Shown: in pieces, positions 17,012 through 22,684 of the stretch | Layout: each line of letters opens with the position of its first letter | Position numbering within the stretch: position 1 is the stretch's first letter | DNA from: a virus | IMG/VR virus record: IMGVR_UViG_3300020027_000032 | Location: 1-23,003 of that record | Reading direction: 5' to 3' (one strand) | DNA length: 23,003 nucleotides | Notes under the pieces: model-generated | The model's input: only the letters and a program-made list of their open reading frames with translations | What the model was told of the DNA's origin: nothing | Databases searched by the model: none | Made by a program: the position numbers and the translations under genes

Positions 17012-17095
17012 ATGATCTCCCTGATTGTCATGATGATTGCGGTAACGATGGCGGCACGAATCATTGGTGAGTCTTGCATATGCGGTGAATTATGA
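17012..17095 (+). CDS. Putative 27-residue hydrophobic micropeptide
   Basis: A short frame between the third ejection gene and the tailspike encodes MISLIVMMIAVTMAARIIGE followed by a short Cys-containing tail. The first 19 residues could span a membrane. AGGAG lies about 10 bases upstream (16997-17001) and a G-rich AGGGG 4 bases upstream. Its stop overlaps the next gene's start as ATGA, the same coupling seen throughout the operon, which favours real translation. It may simply be a translational coupler for the tailspike, or a membrane peptide. Too short for family recognition. Confidence 0.45.
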   Translation: MISLIVMMIAVTMAARIIGESCICGEL

Positions 17096-18006
17096 ATCTG
17101 GCTCCGCTCGCGATCCAGCAGTTTTTTGACAACAATGGCAACCCAGCTGTTGGCTTCAAGCTTTTCACATACGCGGCCGGCACGACAACTAAGCTCGCAA
17201 CGTACATAGATTCGGGTGGATTGACACCGAACACGAATCCAATTGTGCTCAACTTCCGCGGCGAGGCTCGGATATGGATCGACCCGACCTTAAGCTACAA
17301 ATTTACCCTAGCACCTTCGACCGATACCGATCCGCCGGGAAATCCGATATGGACGGTCGACAACATCACTGCCGGCCCTGCGAGCATGGACAATGCCGCC
17401 ATCGATACGGGCGGCGGCAACAACGTACTGCTGAGCATTCCGAACCTGCCGTCCACCCCTTCGATTTTCACGCGCATTGTCTGGAAGGCTGCGGCGACGA
17501 ATAGCGGCGCGATGACGATTGCCATCAACGGTGGTGCGACCAAAAACCTGCTGACTCAGGAATTGGCCGCGATGCAATCGCAGTCGGTGCGGCAAAATGG
17601 CATATACCAAGCGATCTACGACGGCACGCAGTGGCAGACTGGCATACCTGTTTATACGGGCGTGCTTCAATACACGGGTACACTGACGCAATGCACGACT
17701 GCGCCTACTGGGCAGATTTCGTATTCTCTAATCGGAAACTTGGTGCTGCTGGATATTCCTTCGATAACAGCCACCAGCGCTAACACAAACCAGCCGACTA
17801 TAACCGGAATGCCTGCGGCGATATGGCCGGCAAATCAGCAGGTTTTGTCTGCGGTCGTTTACAACAACAGTGTCCCGATAAACTCATCCATTGCCATCGG
17901 AACTAACGGCGTGATCTCTCTGTTCAACACCGGGTTAAGCGCTCTTTTCACGGCCGCTGGCACGAAGGGTATCAACGCATACACTGTACTTTACAGGCGC
18001 CTGTGA
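17092..18006 (+). CDS. Tailspike or tail fibre, receptor-binding protein
   Basis: Contacts the host surface. Residues 10-90 form a particle-anchoring domain seen at the N-terminus of many podovirus fibres: QQFFDNNGNPAVGFKLFTY, then a TTTKLATYIDSGGLTPNTNP stretch, NFRGEARIWID and a closing WTVDNI. The remaining 215 residues are beta-rich and low in charge, ending in an aromatic VLYRRL. At 304 residues it is short; P22 gp9 is 666 and has a long beta-helix, so this protein is more likely a compact binding fibre than an enzyme. No catalytic residues can be assigned. It follows the ejection genes and precedes the lysis block. Confidence 0.82.
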   Translation: MNLAPLAIQQFFDNNGNPAVGFKLFTYAAGTTTKLATYIDSGGLTPNTNPIVLNFRGEARIWIDPTLSYKFTLAPSTDTDPPGNPIWTVDNITAGPASMDNAAIDTGGGNNVLLSIPNLPSTPSIFTRIVWKAAATNSGAMTIAINGGATKNLLTQELAAMQSQSVRQNGIYQAIYDGTQWQTGIPVYTGVLQYTGTLTQCTTAPTGQISYSLIGNLVLLDIPSITATSANTNQPTITGMPAAIWPANQQVLSAVVYNNSVPINSSIAIGTNGVISLFNTGLSALFTAAGTKGINAYTVLYRRL

Positions 18007-18007
18007 G

Positions 18008-18316
18008 ATGAGCAACATCAACCCGGAAACCCGCCCGCCGGCCATCACGGAAGAACAACTGCAGCGGCTGCTGCAGTCAATCGAACGCATGCGCTCAGAG
18101 GGAAATGTGAGCCTCACAGATCCGCGCGTGTCGCAGGTGCAGACATGGATCCTAGGACTGGTCGGGATGGGATTGATTGCAGCCGGCTGCTGGGTGGCGC
18201 AGAGCATCGGTACTCTGAGTTCTACCGTTTCCGCCTCGGTACAGCGGCTCGACCAGTACGGCACAACACTGCAGGATCACGAGCAGCGACTCAGGGACCA
18301 GGAGCGAAAGCCATGA
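18008..18316 (+). CDS. Single-pass membrane protein with coiled-coil tail, unknown
   Basis: 102 residues. A charged N-terminal helix is followed by one transmembrane segment (about residues 46-66, TWILGLVGMGLIAAGCWVAQ) and a C-terminal helix with heptad spacing (VQRLDQYGTTLQDHEQRLRDQE). This layout recurs among phage membrane proteins in lysis regions, where such proteins act as holin partners or remain unassigned. The stop overlaps the next gene's ATG. Function is not established; an antiholin or pinholin-type role is one possibility. Confidence 0.7.
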   Translation: MSNINPETRPPAITEEQLQRLLQSIERMRSEGNVSLTDPRVSQVQTWILGLVGMGLIAAGCWVAQSIGTLSSTVSASVQRLDQYGTTLQDHEQRLRDQERKP

Positions 18317-18651
18317 GCGAGGATTCGCAATACGAGCATGAATTCATGTCCCCGCAAAACGGCTGGCAGCACCGAGGCAATGGTGGCGTGTATGCGCCAA
18401 TCGATGCCAGCAGCAACAAGTCTCTACCGTGGATCGTATTCAGTTGGTTCTTGAGCGGCGGCTCGATCATCGGGCTGATACTGCTGGCCATCATTCTGCC
18501 TTCGTATGTGGATTCCAAGATCGAGGGTAGGGTGGCGAAGGCCGAAGCAATTGCCGAGTTGGCTAGACGCGATGCCAGCATTTCGAAAGACATGGTTGAT
18601 TTAGATCGAGCGAAGTTGAAAGCGAAAGAGGAATTGAAGCATGAGCGATGA
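18313..18651 (+). CDS. Single-pass membrane protein, unknown
   Basis: 112 residues, starting at the ATG that overlaps the previous stop. The N-terminal 38 residues are polar, then one strong transmembrane segment (about residues 39-64, ending in GLILLAIILPSYV), then a charged, Ala/Lys/Glu-rich helix to the end. It is the second protein in a row with this topology, so the two may form a complex. It belongs to the lysis neighbourhood but no family is recognised. Confidence 0.7.
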   Translation: MSEDSQYEHEFMSPQNGWQHRGNGGVYAPIDASSNKSLPWIVFSWFLSGGSIIGLILLAIILPSYVDSKIEGRVAKAEAIAELARRDASISKDMVDLDRAKLKAKEELKHER

Positions 18652-18832
18652 AGAGGAAGAGCGGCGGCGAAGAAATGTCATTCGCATCGCTGCTGAAAGC
18701 TCCGTCCTGACAGCCGATCAGCGCGTTTTTCTGCGCGAGGTGGAAGCAGAGATCGGTGCCGGCATAACTCCGAATCCAATTGTGCGCTGGCAGGTACGGC
18801 GACTGGTTGGGCGAGTAGCAACAGGGCCGTGA
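18641..18832 (+). CDS. Small charged protein, unknown
   Basis: 63 residues, starting with an acidic then basic run (SDEEEERRRRN). It overlaps the preceding gene by 11 bases and the endolysin start by 4 (GTGA). AGAGG at 18627-18631 gives a ribosome binding site with 9-base spacing. It is soluble and probably helical. No function can be assigned; it is retained because of its ribosome binding site and coupling. Confidence 0.6.
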   Translation: MSDEEEERRRRNVIRIAAESSVLTADQRVFLREVEAEIGAGITPNPIVRWQVRRLVGRVATGP

Positions 18833-19356
18833 ACGTACTCACGCCCGAACTACTGATCCGCCTCATGCCCGCCGCCGGTGGTCGCGCGTCGATCCATGCC
18901 GAGCACCTCGAGCGGTCGATGCAGTCGGCCGAGATCAACACGGCGCAACGTCGAGCCGCATTTTTGGCGCAGATCGCGCACGAGTCTGGCAGCCTGCGCT
19001 ACGTTGAGGAAATTGCGGACGGCAGTGCGTACGAGGGGCGTGTGGACCTTGGAAACACACAGCCGGGTTGGGGCCGGCTCTACAAGGGAAGGGGATTTTT
19101 GCAGATTACGGGCCGCACAAACTACCGGCGCTGCGGCGAGGCGCTGAAGCTCGATCTGCTCGCATCACCCGCGCTGTTGTGCACGCCCGAGAATGCGGCC
19201 CGTGCGTCGACGTGGTTTTGGCAGTCGCGGCAGTTGAACGAGCTCGCCGACCGCGATCAGTTCGGTCTCGTCACCAAGAGAATAAACGGTGGTTACAACG
19301 GACTCGACGATCGACTCCAACACTGGCTGCGATGCCGGAAGATATTTGGACTATGA
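18829..19356 (+). CDS. Endolysin, GH19 chitinase-like lysozyme fold
   Basis: Cuts the peptidoglycan glycan strand at the end of infection. The 175 residues match the GH19-type phage endolysins: AAFLAQIAHESGSLRYVEE carries the catalytic glutamates E52 and E61, with the nine-residue spacing of the Salmonella phage SPN1S enzyme. RLYKGRGFLQITGRTNY (residues 83-99) is the conserved substrate-groove motif, and ITKRINGG-like sequence follows near residue 150. There is no signal peptide, so export would depend on a holin. The start is GTG overlapping the previous stop, and the holin candidate follows by ATGA overlap. Confidence 0.92.
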   Translation: MNVLTPELLIRLMPAAGGRASIHAEHLERSMQSAEINTAQRRAAFLAQIAHESGSLRYVEEIADGSAYEGRVDLGNTQPGWGRLYKGRGFLQITGRTNYRRCGEALKLDLLASPALLCTPENAARASTWFWQSRQLNELADRDQFGLVTKRINGGYNGLDDRLQHWLRCRKIFGL

Positions 19357-19541
19357 ACGAAGGCGCTCCTCAGAACAAAGTACTGGCTGGCCTGCCAATT
19401 GCCGGCGCCGCGGGCTTCCTATGCTGGTTGTCGAAGACTGTATGGGGCTTCGAGATACCAGCAGAGCAGGCGCTATTCATTGTTGGTCTGCTCACCTTCG
19501 TTGTTCAGTATTACGTTCGTAACAAAGGGGTGAGCCAGTGA
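19353..19541 (+). CDS. Holin candidate, two transmembrane segments
   Basis: 62 residues with two hydrophobic stretches, about residues 10-28 (VLAGLPIAGAAGFLCWLSK) and 38-56 (EQALFIVGLLTFVVQYYV), joined by a short loop. This is class II holin topology: a small inner-membrane protein that opens lesions and releases the endolysin. It lies directly after the endolysin and before the spanins, with ATGA and GTGA overlaps on each side. Of the membrane proteins in this block it is the best holin candidate. Confidence 0.75.
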   Translation: MNEGAPQNKVLAGLPIAGAAGFLCWLSKTVWGFEIPAEQALFIVGLLTFVVQYYVRNKGVSQ

Positions 19542-19729
19542 CTACCCCTGACATCTTGCTCATCCTCGGTGGCGTCGGCATCCTGCTCACCAACATCGGC
19601 GGGCTCGTGATCCAGATCATCACGGCCCTGAAAGTCGCGAAGGTCGAGACTCACACCAACGGCATGCAGCAGCAGTTGATAGCGTCGGCCAAGAAAGAGG
19701 GCGCACAGGAAGAGAAGGACAGGAAATGA
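19538..19729 (+). CDS. Small single-pass membrane protein of lysis cassette
   Basis: 63 residues. A long N-terminal hydrophobic helix (about residues 5-30, ILLILGGVGILLTNIGGLVI) is followed by a polar, Lys/Glu-rich tail. Coupled to the holin candidate (GTGA) and to Rz (ATGA). It could be a second holin component or an antiholin, since paired small membrane proteins often occur here. No direct evidence distinguishes these. Confidence 0.7.
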   Translation: MTTPDILLILGGVGILLTNIGGLVIQIITALKVAKVETHTNGMQQQLIASAKKEGAQEEKDRK

Positions 19730-20202
19730 TCTTCCTCGCCCGCTTCTGGCCGGTGTTCGCCGTTGCCGCGCTACTGGGATTGCTCACGTGGTGGGCGCAT
19801 GTCGCGCTCGATCGTGCCGACCAGCGTGGCTACGATCGTGCTACGGGCGAGATGCAAATATCAATTGCCGCGGCCAACGCCAAGGGCCGATCCGATGAAC
19901 AGGCAGCGCAGGCGCGCGCCAATGAGGTTGACCGTGAACATCAGAAAGCCATCACTGACCTTGTCGCCAAGTACGCTGCTCGCCCTGTGCCTGCTGTGCG
20001 GCTGTGCCCACCAGCAGCCCGTCAAGTTCACCTGCCCTCAGCCCCCGCAGCCGCCAGCGTCGATACTGCTGGCGCCGGAAGAGACGGACTTCCTGGGGCG
20101 GTTGCTCCAGATATTGGGCCACAGCTCGAGCAGCTCGTCAGAGTTGCCGACGAGCAAACCGAGCGATTGATTTCCTGCCAGGCATTTATCAATGCGAGGT
20201 AG
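19726..20202 (+). CDS. Rz: Inner-membrane spanin, Rz-like
   Basis: Couples to an outer-membrane lipoprotein to disrupt the outer membrane in the last lysis step. The 158-residue protein has an N-terminal transmembrane anchor (about residues 8-27, WPVFAVAALLGLLTWW) and a periplasmic helical region with Ala/Glu/Gln spacing (about residues 40-85), then a Pro/Ala-rich part and a final helix. The topology, the position after endolysin and holin, and a second frame carrying a lipobox inside it together make the call firm. Confidence 0.85.
   Translation: MIFLARFWPVFAVAALLGLLTWWAHVALDRADQRGYDRATGEMQISIAAANAKGRSDEQAAQARANEVDREHQKAITDLVAKYAARPVPAVRLCPPAARQVHLPSAPAAASVDTAGAGRDGLPGAVAPDIGPQLEQLVRVADEQTERLISCQAFINAR
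19934..20170 (+). CDS. Rz1: Outer-membrane spanin lipoprotein, Rz1-like, embedded in Rz
   Basis: This frame lies wholly inside Rz, shifted by +1, as in lambda. The N-terminus (MNIRKPSLTLSPSTLLALC) is a lipoprotein signal peptide ending in the lipobox L-C-G-C, so the mature protein starts at that Cys (residue 24) and would be lipid-anchored to the outer membrane. A Pro-rich stretch follows (PQPPQPPA), typical of Rz1. I take GTG at 19934 because GAGG sits 6 bases before it; an ATG at 19922 would add four residues and also fits. The length is 78 residues. Confidence 0.85.
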   Translation: MNIRKPSLTLSPSTLLALCLLCGCAHQQPVKFTCPQPPQPPASILLAPEETDFLGRLLQILGHSSSSSSELPTSKPSD

Positions 20203-20383
20203 GAACAAGCACAAGAAGCATGCCGTTGCTCACCTATGGCGCCGCGATCATCGAAACAAGATTCGCATCATCTCTGAATGCGGGAACGCGCAAAGTTTCG
20301 CCGACGATGTTGTAGTTGACGACAAGGCGCCTCTCTGCAAGCACTGCAAGCGATTATCGGGAGTTGGAAATGTACAGCGTTAA
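20192..20383 (+). CDS. Basic Cys-containing micro-protein, unknown
   Basis: 63 residues, very basic at the N-terminus (RGRNKHKKHAVAHLWRRDHRNK), with C30 and a later C49-x-x-C52 pair. This could be a partial zinc-binding site completed by a histidine, but four ligands are not clearly arranged. It overlaps Rz by 11 bases and the cellulase start by 14, so it is coupled on both sides. Small proteins with such Cys spacing are common in phages and unassigned. A nucleic-acid-binding role is only a guess. Confidence 0.55.
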   Translation: MRGRNKHKKHAVAHLWRRDHRNKIRIISECGNAQSFADDVVVDDKAPLCKHCKRLSGVGNVQR

Positions 20384-21593
20384 AGGCGGTTTGATCTTCG
20401 ACGGAACCAGCGAAATCAGGCTGCGGGGCGTATCGCACCACGGGTTCAACGCGCCGATATTGCGGCCTGAGTATCTGTGGGAGATGGGTTGGAAGGAGCA
20501 GCTTGCACAGATAAAGTCGCTCGGCTTCAACGCGGTGCGCTGTCCTTTCGTGCCGGATACGCTGAAGACGCCAAAGGGCGCAGATAGCTACCTCGAGCCA
20601 CGGCTCAATGCGGACCTGAGCGGCAAGACGCCGCTGCAGACCCTCGATATGTGGATGGCAGAAGCAGATCGCATCGGGCTGTACATCCTGCTGGACTTTC
20701 ACTCAGTCACGCCGAAGACACAGTTTCCTCTCTGGTACTGCAACGACCCGACATTGATTTACAACAAGAAGATATACACAAAAGAGAATTGGATTCGTGA
20801 CCTTGTGTTCGTTGCAGCTCGATACAAGCATCTGCCGCAGTTCCTCGGCATCGACATCTTCAACGAGCCGCACGGTGACGCGCGTTGGAACGCTGGCGAT
20901 TTGAACATGCAGAAGCCTTCCAATTACTGGAAAATTGAAGCGCAAATGGCCGCATCCTCAGTGCTCGCGGCGAACCCAAACATCCTGATATTCGTGCAAG
21001 GCTGTGTTGCAATGGACGGCAAGTCCAAGCCGGAAGAAGCAAATTGGGGCGAGGACTTTCAGGCGCACGCGTACGACCCGCTTAAGATGCCGAAGGACAA
21101 TCTTGTTTTGTCCTGCCACACCTACGGACCCGACGTGTACCGAAAGAAGCTGTTCGACGACCCAACGTTCCCGGCCAACCTGCCCGGTCACTGGGATACG
21201 TTGTTCGGGCAGTTTCGGACGGTACACGCCGTGGTCCCTGGAGAGTGGGGCGGGTTGTACGGCAACGGGCAGGTGAGTGAGTCGACCAAGAAACCCAGTG
21301 GCCCCGAAGACATCGCTTGGCAAAACGCCTTCGTCGACTACATGATTTCGCGGGGAATTCGCAGCAGCTTCTATTGGTCGTACACGCCGAACAGCGGTGA
21401 TACCGGCGGCGTGCTAGACAACAACCTGCAGGTGCGTGAGGACAAGATGGTCATGCTAAATCGGTTGTGGGCTGCGGCACCGCCGGTCCCAGTCGTTCCG
21501 CCCACACCTGGGCCATCGCGTCCTCAGATCATTGTGGCGGACGGCAATATACAGATCATCGGCAAGGGCAGCGTGACCATCACGGTTGGCTGA
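20370..21593 (+). CDS. GH5 endoglucanase (cellulase)
   Basis: Hydrolyses internal beta-1,4 links of cellulose or related glucans. The 407-residue protein is a complete (beta/alpha)8 GH5 domain (residues 1-370). Family residues seen: R57 in FNAVRCPF, H111 in LLDFHS, the acid/base E166 in IFNEPHGD, H250 and Y252 in CHTYGPDVY, the nucleophile E292 in PGEWGG, and W336 in YWSYTPNSGDTGG. The pattern resembles endoglucanases of Xanthomonas and Xylella. There is no signal peptide, so release by lysis is likely. A Pro-rich linker (residues 371-385) leads to a 22-residue beta tail where a carbohydrate-binding module might be expected. ATG at 20370 is chosen for GGGAG 6 bases upstream. Confidence 0.9.
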   Translation: MYSVKGGLIFDGTSEIRLRGVSHHGFNAPILRPEYLWEMGWKEQLAQIKSLGFNAVRCPFVPDTLKTPKGADSYLEPRLNADLSGKTPLQTLDMWMAEADRIGLYILLDFHSVTPKTQFPLWYCNDPTLIYNKKIYTKENWIRDLVFVAARYKHLPQFLGIDIFNEPHGDARWNAGDLNMQKPSNYWKIEAQMAASSVLAANPNILIFVQGCVAMDGKSKPEEANWGEDFQAHAYDPLKMPKDNLVLSCHTYGPDVYRKKLFDDPTFPANLPGHWDTLFGQFRTVHAVVPGEWGGLYGNGQVSESTKKPSGPEDIAWQNAFVDYMISRGIRSSFYWSYTPNSGDTGGVLDNNLQVREDKMVMLNRLWAAAPPVPVVPPTPGPSRPQIIVADGNIQIIGKGSVTITVG

Positions 21594-21613
21594 CACTACC
21601 CGCGCGCCGCCGG

Positions 21614-21799
21614 CTATCGCTTGCTGGGGTACGCCATCTTTGCCCGAGGCGGTAGGTAGCCGCGGGCCTTCGCCAGCGCCTTCTGATTCGGCGCCCGCGG
21701 CTTCCCATTCTCATCGACGCACGCCGCGACAAACTCATCGAATGCGGCGCTGAGCGCGCGAAGAGCCATGCGGTCGATACCATCATCGCTGCCTTTCAT
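21614..21799 (-). CDS. Small conserved phage-type protein, unknown
   Basis: 61 residues. The segment ENGKPRAPNQKALAKARGYLPP resembles small proteins I have seen in the non-structural part of phages of xanthomonads, but no function is known to me. On the minus strand the ATG is preceded by GAGG with 7-base spacing. It starts 2 bases after the end of the 99-residue gene, so the minus-strand genes form an operon. It ends 20 bases from the cellulase stop, facing the late operon; no terminator hairpin with a T-run is visible between them. Confidence 0.6.
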   Translation of the reverse strand: MKGSDDGIDRMALRALSAAFDEFVAACVDENGKPRAPNQKALAKARGYLPPRAKMAYPSKR

Positions 21800-21800
21800 T

Positions 21801-22100
21801 TCATCGCCTCGGGCCCGAACGGGAATTCACCCTTTGCGCATCCTCAGCCGTTTCCTCCACCACGCTCATCCCCCGATGCCGAGCGCTCAGCCGGCGCGCG
21901 TGCATGGCGAAGTCGTGTATGGCGAAGTCGTGTATGGCGCGGGTGAGTCGCGCTCGGTCCTGCGGGCTTGCTGAGCTGCGCAGGGCAATGTCGGCAGCCC
22001 ACCGGATGCGGCTGGCCAGGGCCTCGGCCTTGTAGGCCGCTCGCTGGTAGGACTCGGCCGTGAGTGGCCGAGTCGAGCGGCGTGTGAATTGGGTGGACAT
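21801..22100 (-). CDS. Small basic helical protein with internal 5-residue repeat, unknown
   Basis: 99 residues, rich in Ala and Arg, largely helical. The middle contains AIHDF repeated twice in tandem and a third degenerate copy (AMHAR), encoded by a 15-base tandem repeat. The ATG lies one base after the stop of the upstream gene, implying coupled translation; the local ribosome binding site is weak. Not recognised. Context suggests a non-structural phage function. Confidence 0.55.
   Translation of the reverse strand: MSTQFTRRSTRPLTAESYQRAAYKAEALASRIRWAADIALRSSASPQDRARLTRAIHDFAIHDFAMHARRLSARHRGMSVVEETAEDAQRVNSRSGPRR
21904..21933. repeat. 15-bp tandem repeat, two exact copies
   Basis: The unit ATGGCGAAGTCGTGT occurs at 21904-21918 and 21919-21933, and the first six bases of a third copy follow. 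Being a multiple of three, it keeps the minus-strand frame open and duplicates five residues (AIHDF). It probably arose by recent slippage, since both copies are identical. Confidence 0.9.
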
Positions 22101-22101
22101 C

Positions 22102-22380
22102 TCAGGCTACTGGAGTCAGGTACTTCGGGGCCGCGATATATTCCCGATCGCCGACCATGACACCAACGAAAAACTCATTGACCACCCGCGCAATGGTGCC
22201 GGTTATCTCCGGCGCCGAACCGTCGCATCCAGCAGGGCCGGTGACCAGGGAGCCAATGCCCCCGAGCCTGGCAATCTCGGCGTCGCACGAGGCTCGGGCT
22301 TGGGCCGCTCCGAGCGCTAGCTCTGCTGATACCTGATGTACGCTGCCATCTCGATTCGCGGTCGACGCTTTGCTGCTCAT
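22102..22380 (-). CDS. Small protein downstream of repeated promoter element, unknown
   Basis: 92 residues from the ATG at 22380, which has a good ribosome binding site (GGGGAG, 8-base spacing). The frame is open further upstream, but that extension has no comparable site and crosses the promoter-like region. An N-terminal helix (SAELALGAAQARASCDAEIARL) is followed by a beta-rich part (TGTIARVVNEFFVGVMVGDREYI) resembling a small SH3-like or barrel fold. No family recognised. It lies behind a promoter that contains the 13-bp element shared with the regulator gene, so it is probably under that regulator's control. Confidence 0.6.
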   Translation of the reverse strand: MSSKASTANRDGSVHQVSAELALGAAQARASCDAEIARLGGIGSLVTGPAGCDGSAPEITGTIARVVNEFFVGVMVGDREYIAAPKYLTPVA

Positions 22381-22452
22381 GTCTCTATCTCCCCTCCGGT
22401 ACTCGCCCCGGCGTAGCGTTGCCGCGATGTGCGGTGGCCTCTCGATGGGTGC

Positions 22453-22480
22453 AGTATATCTATGCGCACACCGAAAGCAA
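22453..22480 (-). promoter_or_regulatory. Putative minus-strand promoter containing repeated operator element
   Basis: On the minus strand, TTGCTT (22480-22475) and TATACT (22458-22453) are 16 bases apart. The -10 matches consensus at 5 of 6 positions and the -35 at 3 of 6. The 13-bp element described below fills most of the spacer, so a protein bound there would block RNA polymerase. Transcription would start near 22446 and give a leader of about 65 bases before the ATG at 22380. Confidence 0.5.
22458..22470. promoter_or_regulatory. Operator-like 13-bp element, copy 1
   Basis: ATCTATGCGCACA. The identical 13 bases recur at 22697-22709. Here it lies between the -35 and -10 of the promoter of the 92-residue gene. 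An inverted, slightly shortened version (ATCTGCGCAC on the minus strand) sits at 22491-22500. An exact 13-base repeat within 250 bases is unlikely by chance, and its identical placement beside two -10 sequences points to regulation. Confidence 0.55.
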
Positions 22481-22490
22481 CTATTATTTA

Positions 22491-22500
22491 GTGCGCAGAT
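22491..22500. promoter_or_regulatory. Inverted variant of the operator-like element
   Basis: The minus strand reads ATCTGCGCAC, which is the 13-bp element with two bases (AT) removed and in opposite orientation to copy 1, about 20 bases away. Together the two could form a paired binding site for a dimeric or tetrameric regulator. Confidence 0.4.
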
Positions 22501-22504
22501 GAAA

Positions 22505-22684
22505 TTAGTTGCCCGGCGTCGCATCCAGCAGGCGCTGGACACCGGCTGATGCGCTCCCGTCCCCGAGCCGCTCAAGCCTGGCGATGGCCTCGTGTGGCAG
22601 GTACAGGTTGATGGCCCGGCCAGTGCGGCCGGTGCCGGTGCCCTTGGGGCGGCCGCGGGGGCGTTTGGGGGGTTGCTTGCTCAT
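22505..22684 (-). CDS. Ribbon-helix-helix transcriptional regulator with AT-hook-like arm
   Basis: 59 residues. The N-terminal arm KRPRGRPKG contains the AT-hook core R-G-R-P (residues 10-13). It is followed by a ribbon-helix-helix unit: strand RAINLYL (23-29), helix A from PHEAIARLERL (30-40), a turn at GDGSA, and helix B AGVQRLLDA (47-55). Such proteins dimerise and insert the paired strands in the major groove; Arc and Mnt of P22 are of this fold. The 13-bp element lies 13 bases before its ATG and again before the next gene, so it may repress both. No Shine-Dalgarno sequence precedes the ATG; a TAATAT ends 6 bases upstream, so the mRNA might be leaderless. Confidence 0.72.
   Translation of the reverse strand: MSKQPPKRPRGRPKGTGTGRTGRAINLYLPHEAIARLERLGDGSASAGVQRLLDATPGN

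Noticed and set aside
17993-18004. Perfect 12-bp palindrome ACAGGCGCCTGT at the end of the tailspike gene
   Set aside because: Several 12-bp palindromes are expected by chance in 23 kb, and it lacks a loop, a T-run or a second copy to suggest a terminator or recombination site.
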